Source: Saccharophagus sp. K07 (GTDB lineage Bacteria > Pseudomonadota > Gammaproteobacteria > Pseudomonadales > Cellvibrionaceae). Taken from it: a stretch of 64,000 nucleotides of DNA. Both the position numbers and the translations under genes were made by a program. The notes beneath the pieces are model-generated. The model was not told the origin of the DNA. It saw only the letters and a program-made list of their open reading frames with translations, and did not search any database. Location: the NCBI RefSeq assembly GCF_014336955.1, contig NZ_QRAI01000001.1, forward strand, positions 930,001 to 994,000, written 5' to 3'. Below, in pieces: positions 28,457-38,653 of this stretch (position 1 is its first letter; each line of letters opens with the position of its first letter).

Positions 28457-31400
28457 TCAGTGTGCAGAACTCTCAACGCGTGCTTTATGGTCAGCCTCTT
28501 TCTCCCGGTGTGAAAGACGGAATACCAAGAGGAAGAACAGCGGAATAAAGAAAATGGCCAACACGGTTGCGGAGAAAACGCCACCGAATACACCGGTACC
28601 GATTGCGTTTTGGCTGCCTGAACCAGCGCCGCTGCTCAGCACCAGCGGGGTTACACCCAGCATGAATGCCAATGACGTCATGATGATCGGGCGCAGACGC
28701 ATACGGACAGCTTCCATAGTGGCATCGAACAAGCTCATACCACTCTCGTAAAGGCTCTTAGCAAATTCCACGATCAAAATGGCGTTTTTAGCTGACAAAC
28801 CTATAGTCGTCAGCAGGCCGACCTGGAAGTACACGTCGTTGGACAGACCGCGCAAGCTGGCGAATACCACCGCACCGAGGATCCCGAGCGGAACTACCAG
28901 CATTACCGAAATGGGTACCGACCAGCTTTCATACAGTGCTGCCAGACACAGGAATACGACAAGGATGGAAATGGCGTAAAGCAAAGGTGCTTGAGCTCCG
29001 GATTCGCGTTCCTGGTAGGAAAGCCCCGTCCATTCATAACCAAATCCAGGAGGCAGCTTGGCCGCCAGTTCTTCCATGATTTCCATCGCTTCCCCAGAGC
29101 TCACTCCGGGTGCGCCAGCTCCTTGGATATTCACGGACGGAACACCGTTATAGCGTTCCAAGCGCGGCGAACCATATATCCAGCGCCCGGTGGTGAAAGC
29201 CGAGAAAGGCACCATTTCACCCTTGTTATTGCGCACGTACCAGTCGCCGACATCCTCGGGCATCATCCGATTCGCGGCCTCGCCTTGGACGTAAACGCGT
29301 TTGACGCGCCCGCGATCAACGAAGTCGTTGACGTAAGTCGCCGCCCAAGCTGTTGAAAACACGCTGTTGATATCCGCGATCGACACGCCTAAAGCCGCAG
29401 CTTTTTCCTGGTCGATATCCAGTTTGAATTGCGGAGTATCCTCCTGACCGTTAGGTCGCACCCCGACCAGGCGAGGGTCTTGCGCAGCCATTCCGAGCAA
29501 CTGATTGCGAGCATTCATCAAAGCATCGTGACCCAGACCACCCAGGTCCTTCAGCTGGAAGTTGAAACCAGTGGCAGTACCGAGCTGTGGAATGGACGGA
29601 GGTGCGATTGCAAACACCATGGCGTCCTGCATGGGCATAAAGCGTCCCATGGCTCTGCCAGCGATGGCTTGGACTTTCTGACTTTTGTCCTTGCGAAGAT
29701 CCCAGTCTTTGAGCTTCACAAACGCCATACCGTTGTTCTGGCCGCGTCCAGCAAAGCTAAAACCAATAACTGAGAAAATGGACTCTACGTTGGCCTCTTC
29801 CTGAGTCAAATAATATTGTTCGATCTCATCCATGACCGCGATGGAGCGTTCTTTGGTGGCGTTAACCGGCAAGGTCATGATGGTGAACATGATTCCTTGG
29901 TCTTCATCCGGCAGGAACGATCCCGGCAGACGAGTGAACATCAGGCCAAGTACTCCGACGATGGCGACATAAATCGCAACATAGCGCAAGGGGCGGTGAA
30001 GAATATGGCGAACGCCTGATTGATAGCGCTCACTGGTTTTATTGAAAGTGCGGTTGAACCAGCCGAAGAAGCCGCGACGTTCGTAGTGGTGTTCGCTGGG
30101 CATTTTCAACAAGCTGGCGCAAAGCGCCGGGCTGAGAGTAAGCGCAACAACTACTGACAGCAGCATCGCCGATACCACTGTGATGGAGAACTGGCGATAA
30201 ATAACACCGGTAGAGCCGCCGAAAAATGCCATAGGCACAAATACCGCCGACAGCACCAGAGCGATACCGACCAGTGCGCCAGTGATTTGGTCCATGGATT
30301 TGCGAGTGGCTTCTTTGGGCGGTAGGCGATCTTCTTCCATCACCCGCTCAACGTTCTCAACCACCACGATGGCGTCATCCACCAGCAGACCAATCGCGAG
30401 CACCATTCCGAACATGGTCAGGGTGTTAATGCTGAAGCCAAATGCCGCCAAAATCCCGAAAGTTCCCAGCAAGACTACCGGCACAGCGATGGTCGGAATC
30501 AAGGTCGCGCGGAAGTTCTGCAGGAAGAGATACATCACCAGGAATACCAGGATGATCGCTTCGATCAAGGTGTGAACCACACCTTCGATAGAGAGCTTGA
30601 CGAACGGAGTGGTGTCATACGGAAAAACCACTTCCAATCCGGGTGGGAAAAACGGTTGCAACTCGGCAATGCGTTTGCGGACCGCTTCTGAGGTATTTAA
30701 TGCGTTGGCGCCTGCCGCCAGGGTAACCGCCAGACCAGTCGCCGGTTGGTTGTTGTACTCGGTTTCGAACTGATAGTTCTCGCCGCCCAGTTCAACTCGC
30801 GCTACGTCGCCCAAACGAATTTGCGAACCGTCGCTGTTGACGCGCAGCAAAATATTGCGGAACTGCTCAGGTGTTTCCAGGCGAGTTTGTACCACTATGC
30901 TGGCGTTGACTTGCTGTCCGGGAAGAGCAGGAGTACCGCCCAATTCACCGGCGGCAATTTGCGCGTTTTGCGCGCGTATGGCGTTGACAATATCGTTAGT
31001 GGTAAATGAATAAGCGGCCAGCTTTTCTGCATCCAGCCACACGCGCATAGCGTACTGCGAACCGAAAATCTGGATTTGACCGACACCGTCAACGCGGCTC
31101 AGTGGTTCGCGAATATTCGCCGCCACATAGTCCGCGATGTCGTATTTATCCATGCTGCCGTCTTTGGATACAAATCCCACCACCATCAAGAAACCAGCGG
31201 AGGATTTGTTGACCCGCACCCCTTGCTCCTGTACTTCCTGAGGCAAAAGTGGCATAGCAGCTTGCAGTTTATTTTGTACTTGAACCTGAGCGATGTCTGG
31301 GTCGGTTCCTGCGCGGAAAGTCAGTGTCACTTCCGCGCGGCCACTGGATTCGGCCGTAGAGGACATGTACACCACATTGTCGACGCCCGTGAGGTTCTGC

Positions 31401-31597
31401 TCGATGATTTGCACCACTGAGTCTTCCAGTGTTTTGGCAGACGCACCGGGATAAGTAGCACTAATACTTACCGAAGGTGGAGCAACCTCGGGATATTGCG
31501 CAATTGGAAGCTGGAATATCGAAAGAACCCCAGCCAGCATAATGATGATCGAGATCACCCACGCAAATACCGGGCGATCAATAAAAAATCTTGCCAT
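28457..31597 (-). CDS. acrB: RND multidrug efflux transporter, HAE1 family (AcrB/MexB-like)
   Basis: A 1046-residue inner-membrane pump of full AcrB length. It begins [17 protein letters not shown], the standard first helix. The proton-relay acids are Asp407-Asp408 in [15 protein letters not shown], with the partner Lys at about 937 in [12 protein letters not shown]. Two large periplasmic loops separate the twelve helices. It exports drugs, dyes and solvents using the proton gradient. The adaptor gene is 5 bases upstream. No outer-membrane channel gene is in the operon, so it must borrow a TolC/OprM-type channel made elsewhere. Confidence 0.95.
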   Translation of the reverse strand: MARFFIDRPVFAWVISIIIMLAGVLSIFQLPIAQYPEVAPPSVSISATYPGASAKTLEDSVVQIIEQNLTGVDNVVYMSSTAESSGRAEVTLTFRAGTDPDIAQVQVQNKLQAAMPLLPQEVQEQGVRVNKSSAGFLMVVGFVSKDGSMDKYDIADYVAANIREPLSRVDGVGQIQIFGSQYAMRVWLDAEKLAAYSFTTNDIVNAIRAQNAQIAAGELGGTPALPGQQVNASIVVQTRLETPEQFRNILLRVNSDGSQIRLGDVARVELGGENYQFETEYNNQPATGLAVTLAAGANALNTSEAVRKRIAELQPFFPPGLEVVFPYDTTPFVKLSIEGVVHTLIEAIILVFLVMYLFLQNFRATLIPTIAVPVVLLGTFGILAAFGFSINTLTMFGMVLAIGLLVDDAIVVVENVERVMEEDRLPPKEATRKSMDQITGALVGIALVLSAVFVPMAFFGGSTGVIYRQFSITVVSAMLLSVVVALTLSPALCASLLKMPSEHHYERRGFFGWFNRTFNKTSERYQSGVRHILHRPLRYVAIYVAIVGVLGLMFTRLPGSFLPDEDQGIMFTIMTLPVNATKERSIAVMDEIEQYYLTQEEANVESIFSVIGFSFAGRGQNNGMAFVKLKDWDLRKDKSQKVQAIAGRAMGRFMPMQDAMVFAIAPPSIPQLGTATGFNFQLKDLGGLGHDALMNARNQLLGMAAQDPRLVGVRPNGQEDTPQFKLDIDQEKAAALGVSIADINSVFSTAWAATYVNDFVDRGRVKRVYVQGEAANRMMPEDVGDWYVRNNKGEMVPFSAFTTGRWIYGSPRLERYNGVPSVNIQGAGAPGVSSGEAMEIMEELAAKLPPGFGYEWTGLSYQERESGAQAPLLYAISILVVFLCLAALYESWSVPISVMLVVPLGILGAVVFASLRGLSNDVYFQVGLLTTIGLSAKNAILIVEFAKSLYESGMSLFDATMEAVRMRLRPIIMTSLAFMLGVTPLVLSSGAGSGSQNAIGTGVFGGVFSATVLAIFFIPLFFLLVFRLSHREKEADHKARVESSAH

Positions 31598-31602
31598 GTG
31601 GC

Positions 31603-32772
31603 TTATTCTCCGGAATTAGTGGCTTGGCTGACCTTTGCGGCGGAAGCTTCCATCGGGTTGACGGTGGCTCCTGGAGCAACTTTTTGCAGACCGGCAACAA
31701 TCACTCGATCCCCTTTTTGCAGGCCGCCTTCAACTAACCAACTGTCACCGATCGCGCGACTAGTTGTCAGCGGGCGCACTTCAACCACATTTTGTGCATT
31801 CACAACCATTGCAGTCGCATTGCCTTCGCGATCACGCGTGATGCCACGTTGCGGAACCAGCAACGCGTCTTTACGCACACCTTCCTGAATTTCAGCGCGA
31901 ACAAACATTCCGGGTAATAACAAATGATTTGGGTTGGGGAAGAGTGCGCGAACAACTACGGTTCCAGTGGATTCGTTTACGTTCATTTCTGCAAATTGCA
32001 ATTCGCCTTCATGCTCGTAAGGAGTGCCATCTTCCAATTTCAATTTGACGATAGCCTTTTCTCTTGTGGCCAACTCACCAGCCATGATTTGACGGCGCAG
32101 CTCAAGCACGCGCGCGGCTGGTTGGGCCAAGTCCACGTAAATAGGATCAAGTTGATGAATGGTGGCGAGAACGCCGGCTTGCTGCGCCGATACCAATGCA
32201 CCTTCGGTGACCGATGATTTACCGATACGGCCACTAATTGGTGCAAGCACTTTGGTGTACTCGAGATCGATTTGCGCGGTGACCAGTGCAGCTTCCGCCA
32301 CAGCCACTTCCGCTTCGGATTGGCGAGCGGAGGCGAGTGCATCGTCATACATTTGCTGACTAATCGCTTTTTGCGCCAGCAGATCTTTGTAGCGTCTTTC
32401 GCGCGCCTGCGCGGTTGCGGCGTTCGCTTTGGCTTTGGCTAAATTGGCTTTGGCTGTTTGGACAGTAGCGTCATAACGGTCCGCGTTGATTTGATAAAGC
32501 TGCTGCCCAGCTTCCACCGTTGATCCTTCCTCGAATAAACGCTTCTGCAGAATTCCGCCAACTTGTGGGCGCACTTCCGCTTTACGAAATGCAATGGCGC
32601 GTCCGGGCAGTTCAGTAGTCAAATTGACCGTTGTGGTATCAAGCGTTACCACGGTCACAGCCGCTGGAGGAGGGGTGCCTGCGGCAGTTTGTTGCTCTTT
32701 TTGGCAGCCGGTCAGAAAAATGGCAAATAAACTTGCCAGCATTAAATGACGGGACGTGCGGGAGGACTGCAT
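31603..32772 (-). CDS. acrA: RND efflux periplasmic adaptor lipoprotein (AcrA/MexA-like)
   Basis: A 389-residue membrane-fusion protein with the lipobox LTGC (Cys22). A lipoyl-type half domain ([20 protein letters not shown]) and its mate ([20 protein letters not shown]) flank an alpha-helical hairpin (about residues 95-165, rich in A, K, Q), then a beta-barrel domain. It bridges the pump to an outer-membrane channel. AAGGAG lies 7 bases before the ATG. It is 54 bases downstream of the tetR gene on the same strand and so is probably co-transcribed with it. Confidence 0.94.
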   Translation of the reverse strand: MQSSRTSRHLMLASLFAIFLTGCQKEQQTAAGTPPPAAVTVVTLDTTTVNLTTELPGRAIAFRKAEVRPQVGGILQKRLFEEGSTVEAGQQLYQINADRYDATVQTAKANLAKAKANAATAQARERRYKDLLAQKAISQQMYDDALASARQSEAEVAVAEAALVTAQIDLEYTKVLAPISGRIGKSSVTEGALVSAQQAGVLATIHQLDPIYVDLAQPAARVLELRRQIMAGELATREKAIVKLKLEDGTPYEHEGELQFAEMNVNESTGTVVVRALFPNPNHLLLPGMFVRAEIQEGVRKDALLVPQRGITRDREGNATAMVVNAQNVVEVRPLTTSRAIGDSWLVEGGLQKGDRVIVAGLQKVAPGATVNPMEASAAKVSQATNSGE

Positions 32773-32826
32773 GGATGGCTCCTTTATAAGGGCGGAAGGT
32801 TATATAACACGTTAAGACATGTGGGT

Positions 32827-33426
32827 TTAGATGCGGTTTCTGGTATCCAAGGCGATGGCATGCCAGGTCGCTTCAATGATTTCGTTTACATCCATGTCTT
32901 GTTCAGACACCAATCCGAGATGATATTTACGGGCGAGATTGATAAATGTCTCGAAGCCCAAGGTTACCAATATTTCGTCTGGAAGCGGTTTGATCATCCC
33001 TTGCTCGCGGCACTTATCGAACAGCACGCGCAGGGGACCAAAGGCCTGCCAGGCGCTCAGGAAATGATCACGCAACACATCCGGGGGAAGATGATCGAAT
33101 TGTCCCTTACTGAGCAGCATTTCCGGATAGGTTTTACAAAATAGCCAAACATTTTGGCAAAGATCGCGGTATTGCTGCTGTAAAGGTTTGTCAGGATCGT
33201 GGCCCGCCAGGACATGTTGAGCAAATGTCTGAATGATCTCCTGATGGAGCTGGCGGATCAAGGCATCGCGATCCTTGAAGTATAGATACAAAGTCCCAGC
33301 GGCCACGCCAGCTTCATCGGCGAGCTGCTTCATCGAAAAACCGTGAAAACCACAACCGGCCAGCAATCGCAGCGCGGCGCGCAAAATCAATAAGCGCTTA
33401 TCGGTAACAGATGGGTCGGTGAGCAT
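32827..33426 (-). CDS. TetR/AcrR-family repressor of the RND operon
   Basis: A 199-residue regulator with a TetR DNA-binding domain at the N-terminus (ILRAALRLLAGCGFHGFSMKQ, then AGVAAGTLYLYFKDRDAL) and an all-helical ligand domain. It heads the acrAB-like genes on the same strand rather than diverging from them. A perfect palindrome just upstream of its start is a good operator, so it should repress its own operon until a ligand binds. The ligand cannot be inferred. Confidence 0.9.
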   Translation of the reverse strand: MLTDPSVTDKRLLILRAALRLLAGCGFHGFSMKQLADEAGVAAGTLYLYFKDRDALIRQLHQEIIQTFAQHVLAGHDPDKPLQQQYRDLCQNVWLFCKTYPEMLLSKGQFDHLPPDVLRDHFLSAWQAFGPLRVLFDKCREQGMIKPLPDEILVTLGFETFINLARKYHLGLVSEQDMDVNEIIEATWHAIALDTRNRI

Positions 33427-33436
33427 GTATTTCGCC

Positions 33437-33454
33437 TGAATGAACGTTCATTCA
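33437..33454. promoter_or_regulatory. Perfect 18-bp palindrome, likely TetR operator
   Basis: TGAATGAACGTTCATTCA is its own reverse complement over all 18 bases. It ends 11 bases upstream of the repressor start codon, where a TetR-family dimer would block transcription of tetR-acrA-acrB. Length and symmetry fit TetR operators. Confidence 0.82.
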
Positions 33455-33520
33455 TTATAAAGGGCGAAAATTTTACAGGTAATCGCCAGTATCTTAAATA
33501 TCTAAATATCCGACGAATGG

Positions 33521-33544
33521 TAACCCCAGTGCGAACTGGGGTTA
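33521..33544 (-). terminator. Terminator-like hairpin at the end of opgH
   Basis: A 10-base-pair perfect stem (33521-33530 with 33535-33544, loop GCGA) overlaps the opgH stop codon. The T tract after it on the minus strand is weak. It separates opgH from the repressor gene that follows on the same strand. Confidence 0.6.
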
Positions 33545-35518
33545 GGGGCGTGATTGGGCAAGAACACCTTGTCGCTTGGGCAGCGGCGGTAGTTTTGGCG
33601 TAGGCTGCCATTGGCGAAAACTTTGTACAGGCATATCCCGCCATATTTCCGGAGGAAGTTCTGGGACTGTTTGGGCGTTGATTGGGTTTGCAGACAGGTC
33701 GGCAGTTAAAGCCTTGTTCAATTCTTCCAATACCGGGATATGTTTCGTTTCGCTTGGGCAAAGGAATATCCCCACGCGTCGAGTTATGCGGCCCAAGGTA
33801 ATACTGCTGGAGTAACGCACAGTGGGTGCAGCGAGGATCAAACCGAGCAGCACTGGGGTTAGCCACCAGAAAAATACTGGGGCATAAAAATAGGTTACGC
33901 CTCCCCAGGCAATAGCGACACAGCCGACAAATGCTGTCCGATACAAGGCCTGTTTCCACGGGATCATTCGCCCCTCGCGTGATTGCGCATCCCAGCGCAC
34001 TTTGCGGCCGAGGAACACGCAAATCACAAAGTAGGAGTGAAACACCATCATCAGAGGAGCGATCAATATGGCGAATATCACTTCAGCGACCGCGCTAAGA
34101 ATTAAGCGCAAAGCACCGCCGAATTCGTGCCTGCGATAACACAGTCCTACGATCAGGCTCATCAATTTGGGCAACAAAAGCAGGGCGACCGTCATATACA
34201 ACATGGAAAAAATCAGGTCGGTCTTGGCGATGGGCCAATCCGGAAACAGCTGATAACCGCTGCTGAAGAAGACATTGCTGGTCGTCGCGCGAACCAGTGC
34301 GTCGACTGTGCTGAGTGCCAACATTAACAACCAGACGAGAGTGGAAATATAAGCAACCGCGCCGAAGAGGAAATGTACGCGGCTCAATGTGCGTATGCCC
34401 CGGGCATTCAACAGCGCTAAATGTTGGATATTGCCTTGTACCCAGCGGCGATCCCGGGTGGCGTAATCCAGCAAGTTGCTTGGCACTTCTTCATAACTTC
34501 CTTCAACATCGGCGAGCAGAAATACATCCCAGCCCGCACGGCGCAACAGAGCAGCTTCAACAAAATCGTGGCTAAGAATTTCACCGCCAAAAGCCCCTTT
34601 GCCCGGCAGTGCGGGCAAACCACAGGACTCTAAAAATGCCTCAATACGAATAATGGCGTTATGGCCCCAATAATTGGCGGTGTCGGTCTGCCAGAAAGCG
34701 AGGCCGGTCGCCAGCATAGGGCTGTTTAGTGCTGCAGCGAATTGTAAAAAACGCCCGAATAAAGTTGTCTGGCGGACAGGAATTGGAACGGTTTGAATCA
34801 GCCCGGCGGTCGGATTTGCTTCCATTGCAGAGACCAGGGTTAACACACATTCACCAGTCATAATGCTGTCTGCATCCAGCACGATCATATGATCATAATG
34901 CGCACCCCAGCGCTGGCAAAAATCCGCCAAATTGCCCACTTTGCGGTGCAGATTTTTTTCGCGCCTGCGATAAAACGCGTGTGAAGCCAATGGGCCTAAG
35001 CGTGCAATCAATTGTTGCCAGCCGCTGCTTTCGGCTTCGATCAATTTGGGATCTTGGGTGTCACTCAATAAATAAAAATCGAACGAATCCAGATGACCCG
35101 TGTGGGCCACCGAGCGCAGATTGGCTTCGAATCCTGCCAATATCCGTTTGGTATCTTCGTTGTAAACCGGCATTACGATCGCCGTACGGCTTTTTAACTC
35201 AGTGATGCGCTGTGTCTCTCTAGGCAACTGATGCTTAAGACTGAGTGGATCCAAGCGGAGCAGTTGCAAAACAAATCCAATGGCACCGCTCCAAAACGCA
35301 ATCACAATCCAGGTGAAGGTAATTGAAAATAAAAATAAAAGGGTGGCTTCCAATGGAGTGGTTCCGTTGGAACTGAAAATGTCGAACATCAACCAGACAC
35401 CATTTGCAACAGTGCCGACACATAAGAGCAAAAACACGAGTTGGCGCGCCAGCTTGCCGGGTGCCCTCAAGCGACCGCCAGAGGAAATCTCAGCGGATTT
35501 CGGATGGAGACCAGACAT
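33542..35518 (-). CDS. opgH: Glucan biosynthesis glucosyltransferase OpgH (short form)
   Basis: A 658-residue inner-membrane GT2-type enzyme that makes the beta-glucan backbone of osmoregulated periplasmic glucans. Two membrane helices (about 25-75) precede the cytoplasmic catalytic domain, with acidic motifs in LLSDTQDP and VLDADSIMTGE, the third in SHDFVEAALL and the RRWVQGN motif. Several helices follow. E. coli OpgH is about 850 residues; the missing part is the N-terminal cytoplasmic extension. I start at ATG 35518, with GAGG 9 bases upstream. It overlaps the end of opgG by 29 bases, as is common for this pair. Confidence 0.93.
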   Translation of the reverse strand: MSGLHPKSAEISSGGRLRAPGKLARQLVFLLLCVGTVANGVWLMFDIFSSNGTTPLEATLLFLFSITFTWIVIAFWSGAIGFVLQLLRLDPLSLKHQLPRETQRITELKSRTAIVMPVYNEDTKRILAGFEANLRSVAHTGHLDSFDFYLLSDTQDPKLIEAESSGWQQLIARLGPLASHAFYRRREKNLHRKVGNLADFCQRWGAHYDHMIVLDADSIMTGECVLTLVSAMEANPTAGLIQTVPIPVRQTTLFGRFLQFAAALNSPMLATGLAFWQTDTANYWGHNAIIRIEAFLESCGLPALPGKGAFGGEILSHDFVEAALLRRAGWDVFLLADVEGSYEEVPSNLLDYATRDRRWVQGNIQHLALLNARGIRTLSRVHFLFGAVAYISTLVWLLMLALSTVDALVRATTSNVFFSSGYQLFPDWPIAKTDLIFSMLYMTVALLLLPKLMSLIVGLCYRRHEFGGALRLILSAVAEVIFAILIAPLMMVFHSYFVICVFLGRKVRWDAQSREGRMIPWKQALYRTAFVGCVAIAWGGVTYFYAPVFFWWLTPVLLGLILAAPTVRYSSSITLGRITRRVGIFLCPSETKHIPVLEELNKALTADLSANPINAQTVPELPPEIWRDMPVQSFRQWQPTPKLPPLPKRQGVLAQSRP

Positions 35519-37094
35519 AATTCCACACCTCACTTAAACGTTGATCGCGTAGAGCCAAAAAGAGACGCATGTCGACCGGAGTTGCATTATTCGGAGTCAG
35601 CTTGAAAGAAACGCGCCAAGTATTGCCATCCGGAAGACGAGTAACCAAAACGTCTTCCGCGCTGCCGTTGTTGATCTGCAGATCGGCGTTGATTTCGATG
35701 TTGGGCGGCAAATTGTCCAAAGGGCCGCCGTTAAAATCGACCATGAATAGACGCTTGCTACGAGGGGGCGGGCTACTCTGGCCGGGAAGAGCTGCCCATC
35801 CGATACGTGTGCGTTCTACATGAGCTTTGTCGTGTTGGGGGAGGCGTTCATTAAACGTTGTGAGTTTGTAGCGGAAGCGCCAATCGGTCCCGGCTTTGAC
35901 GGGCAGGGCTGGCACCCAGTAACTTACGATGTTGTCGTTGGTTTCACTCTCGGTGGGAATCTCCACCAACTCCAAACGACCCTCACCCCAATCACCGTCG
36001 GGTTCAATCCACAAGCTCGGCCGCAGTTCGTATTTCGCCTCGGTGTCGTGGTAACTCAAAAAATCTCTATCTCGTTGCAGCAGACCAAAACCGCGCGGGC
36101 TGCGATCCTGCAGCGATGTCACGCGTAATTCATAGGGATTGGAAAGCGGCCGCCAGATCCATTCTCCCGCTCCTGTTTGCATTAAAAGACCGTCGGAGTC
36201 GTGAACTTCGGGGCGAAAATCATCGATGAAACGAGTGCGATTTTCGCCGTAAAAAAACATGCTGGTTAAAGGTGCAATACCCAGTTTTTTAATGTCCGCG
36301 CGCGGAAATAAACGCGCTTCGACGTTGATGGAAGTCGGTGCTCCTGGAATAAGTTCGAAACTGTAAGCGCCTGCCAGAGAAGGGCTGTCCAGCAAGGCAA
36401 TGATCCACATGCGCGATGCATCGGCTGCCGGCTTGACCAGCCAGAATTCACGAAAGGAAGGAAATTCTTCGCCCGAAGATTCCGCGGTATTAATGGCAAG
36501 TCCGCGCGCGGAAATTCCATATAGCTGTCCCGGTCCAACCAGGCGAAAATAAGATGCGCCTTGAAAGACCAAAAATTCGTCTTTGTATTTCGGCGTATTT
36601 AATGGGTAATGAACGCGCAGACCGGCGTAGCCGATTCGACTAATAGCGTCCGGTGGTATTTGCACGGGATCACCGTGGTAAACAAAAAAGTCCGGATCAA
36701 ATGGAATAGGCGTATTAGTTCCATCCAGTGTGAGCGCGCGAATTGCTACAGGTTCGCGATATAAAAAACCGGGGTAAAAAAACTGAATTTCAAACAGGGT
36801 TTCGTTGCGCCACAAAGCTGCATCGGGGTGAAAGTTGATACGCCGATACTGATCGTAATTCAATCCCGCGAGAACAGGCGGCAAATCTTTTTTGGGTGCT
36901 TGGTAAGCTTGCGAAGCCAATGTTTTGGCTCTTGTGGCCATTGTTTCGAGCAGGGCTTCTGCCGATAGTGGCGGTTTTTCCTGCGCGATAGGTGGTTGCT
37001 CCTGCGTAGGCGATTCTTCCTGTGCAATAACGGCGGTGGAAATTGCCCAACTGCAAAGAAGAGCTGGCAAAAATTGCAAGATCCTTTGAAGCAT
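35490..37094 (-). CDS. opgG: Periplasmic glucan biosynthesis protein OpgG
   Basis: A 534-residue exported protein with a signal peptide (cut after VIA, about residue 24), then a short QE/PP-rich linker (QEQPPIAQEKPP) and the MdoG domain from about residue 60 (LAGLNYDQYRRINFHPDAAL, FEIQFFYPGFLYREPV). OpgG is needed for glucan release and branching in the periplasm; related enzymes are now placed among beta-glucanases. AGGAG lies 10 bases before the ATG at 37094. opgG and opgH form an operon, and a long gene-free region lies upstream. Confidence 0.94.
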   Translation of the reverse strand: MLQRILQFLPALLCSWAISTAVIAQEESPTQEQPPIAQEKPPLSAEALLETMATRAKTLASQAYQAPKKDLPPVLAGLNYDQYRRINFHPDAALWRNETLFEIQFFYPGFLYREPVAIRALTLDGTNTPIPFDPDFFVYHGDPVQIPPDAISRIGYAGLRVHYPLNTPKYKDEFLVFQGASYFRLVGPGQLYGISARGLAINTAESSGEEFPSFREFWLVKPAADASRMWIIALLDSPSLAGAYSFELIPGAPTSINVEARLFPRADIKKLGIAPLTSMFFYGENRTRFIDDFRPEVHDSDGLLMQTGAGEWIWRPLSNPYELRVTSLQDRSPRGFGLLQRDRDFLSYHDTEAKYELRPSLWIEPDGDWGEGRLELVEIPTESETNDNIVSYWVPALPVKAGTDWRFRYKLTTFNERLPQHDKAHVERTRIGWAALPGQSSPPPRSKRLFMVDFNGGPLDNLPPNIEINADLQINNGSAEDVLVTRLPDGNTWRVSFKLTPNNATPVDMRLFLALRDQRLSEVWNYVWSPSEIR

Positions 37095-37738
37095 TAACAC
37101 TAGACTCCTGCTTTTTTAATAAAACCTTATGAACAAATAAAGATCGTGTGAACATTTTCTGTTCAACCAATGAATGGAGAAAAGCGCGGCTGTCCGAAAC
37201 ATATTGCTGAACCTCACTGAGTGGGATTCATAACAGCACCAAATCTTTTTCTTCAGCTAAACGTCTGTTCATGCATTGGCTTGAATGGCCAAGGCAATTT
37301 ATTGGCCAACTTTTGTCCATCAGCTAAAACGAACTTCCACTGCGTGAAAGTGTTCGCCGCAGTAATAGAGCGTTGAGTGAAAATCAATCGGTTGTCGGAA
37401 AGCCAAACCAAATGGAGAGGCAAGTTTCTCTGGTTACACATCGTTCGATATAGGTTCGATAGTACAGAGAAGGAATGAAATTATGAGCTTTATATAACGG
37501 GCGCTGAGTCTAACATGGAAAAACTTGTTGAAAATCCAAAAAGGCAATTTTTTTTACAATTGGTGAAGCAAACAACTTCTGCAAAAGGCTAGGGAACTAA
37601 AATCCGCATTGTGGTAAAACTTATCTTCTGTTCGCAGGTCCGATGCCGCTGCGTTTTGCCTTAGAGGTGTTTGCGAGCGCAGGTTAGTTGACCTCGGAGA
37701 TAATCCTAAAAACTATGAATCAAGGAAACCTTAGCCTT
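37095..37738. other. Gene-poor region between opgG and the methyltransferase gene
   Basis: These 644 bases contain divergent promoters for opgG (minus) and the exported methyltransferase (plus). The sequence is AT-rich with T tracts near 37549-37557. A 62-codon minus-strand frame (37253-37441) has coding-like codons but no ribosome site and no signal peptide; it could be a gene remnant. I see no other gene, RNA or repeat. Confidence 0.45.
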
Positions 37739-38611
37739 ATGAAATCCATTTTTGTCTCCTTCGCTGCCTGTTTGCTGGCGGCTTGTGCACACAGTCCTCA
37801 GACTCAACAAGCCCCGGTCAATGGCGTCGACGACGCCAAATTGCGCGAGGTTTTAGCTTCTCAGGATGACAGTCTCAAAGCTCGTTATTCTGCCCGCCAC
37901 CCATATGAAACCTTGCAGTTTTTCGGTATTGCACCAGGAATGACGGTTGTAGAACTGCTGCCGGGAGACGGCTGGTACTCCAAGATTCTGCTGCCTTATC
38001 TGGGAGAAAACGGCAAGCTGATTGGAGTGGACTACCCATCCACCATCTGGGCCAACTTTCCATTTGCTAACGAAGAATTTATCGCCAAGCGCAAACAGTG
38101 GCCGGGCGAGTGGACGGCAAGTGCCCAGCAATGGAATTCGGCGGGAGCAGCTGTAGAAGCCTACGCACTTGATCAGGCGCCACAATCATTGAACGGCACC
38201 GTTGATATGGTGCTTTTTATCCGTGCGTTGCACGGCATGGCGAGAGTGGAAGCAAAAGGACAATTTTTAACCAGTTCGCTGGCGCGGACATATCAACTTC
38301 TCAAGCCAGGCGGCTTGGTAGGGGTTGTTCAGCATGAAGCGCGTGAAGACAAGAGCGATACCTGGGCTGATGGTAATAATGGGTACCTGAAGCGCTCATA
38401 TGTGAAGAAAGTGTTTGAGGATGCCGGCTTCGAATTTGTTGGCGAGTCGGAAGTAAATCAAAATCCTAAAGATCAACCGACCGATGAAGAAAGTGTTTGG
38501 CGCTTGCCACCTTCACTTTCCGCGAGCAATGCAGATCCGAAATTGGCTGAGCACTATAAATCCATCGGTGAAAGTAATCGCATGACATTGCTGTTTCGCA
38601 AACCGAATTGA
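37739..38611 (+). CDS. Predicted class I methyltransferase with lipoprotein signal (COG4798-like)
   Basis: A 290-residue protein with a lipoprotein signal peptide, MKSIFVSFAACLLAAC, Cys16 being the lipid site. The mature part has a methyltransferase-like fold: motif I appears as VVELLPGDGWYSKILLPYL with GKLIGVDYPS as the next strand, and a late segment LLKPGGLVGVVQHEA matches motif III/post-III. Such exported predicted methyltransferases occur in proteobacteria without a known function, and S-adenosylmethionine is not expected in the periplasm. AAGGA lies 12 bases upstream of this ATG; an in-frame ATG at 37714 would only lengthen the n-region. A terminator follows. Confidence 0.75.
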   Translation: MKSIFVSFAACLLAACAHSPQTQQAPVNGVDDAKLREVLASQDDSLKARYSARHPYETLQFFGIAPGMTVVELLPGDGWYSKILLPYLGENGKLIGVDYPSTIWANFPFANEEFIAKRKQWPGEWTASAQQWNSAGAAVEAYALDQAPQSLNGTVDMVLFIRALHGMARVEAKGQFLTSSLARTYQLLKPGGLVGVVQHEAREDKSDTWADGNNGYLKRSYVKKVFEDAGFEFVGESEVNQNPKDQPTDEESVWRLPPSLSASNADPKLAEHYKSIGESNRMTLLFRKPN

Positions 38612-38623
38612 TGCGACCTAAAT

Positions 38624-38653
38624 AAAAAATCCCGGCAAATGCCGGGATTTTTT
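38624..38653. terminator. Bidirectional terminator
   Basis: A long stem (AAAATCCCGGCA with TGCCGGGATTTT) with A and T tracts on both sides lies between the methyltransferase (plus) and the CTERM-like gene (minus), touching the latter's stop codon. Confidence 0.9.
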
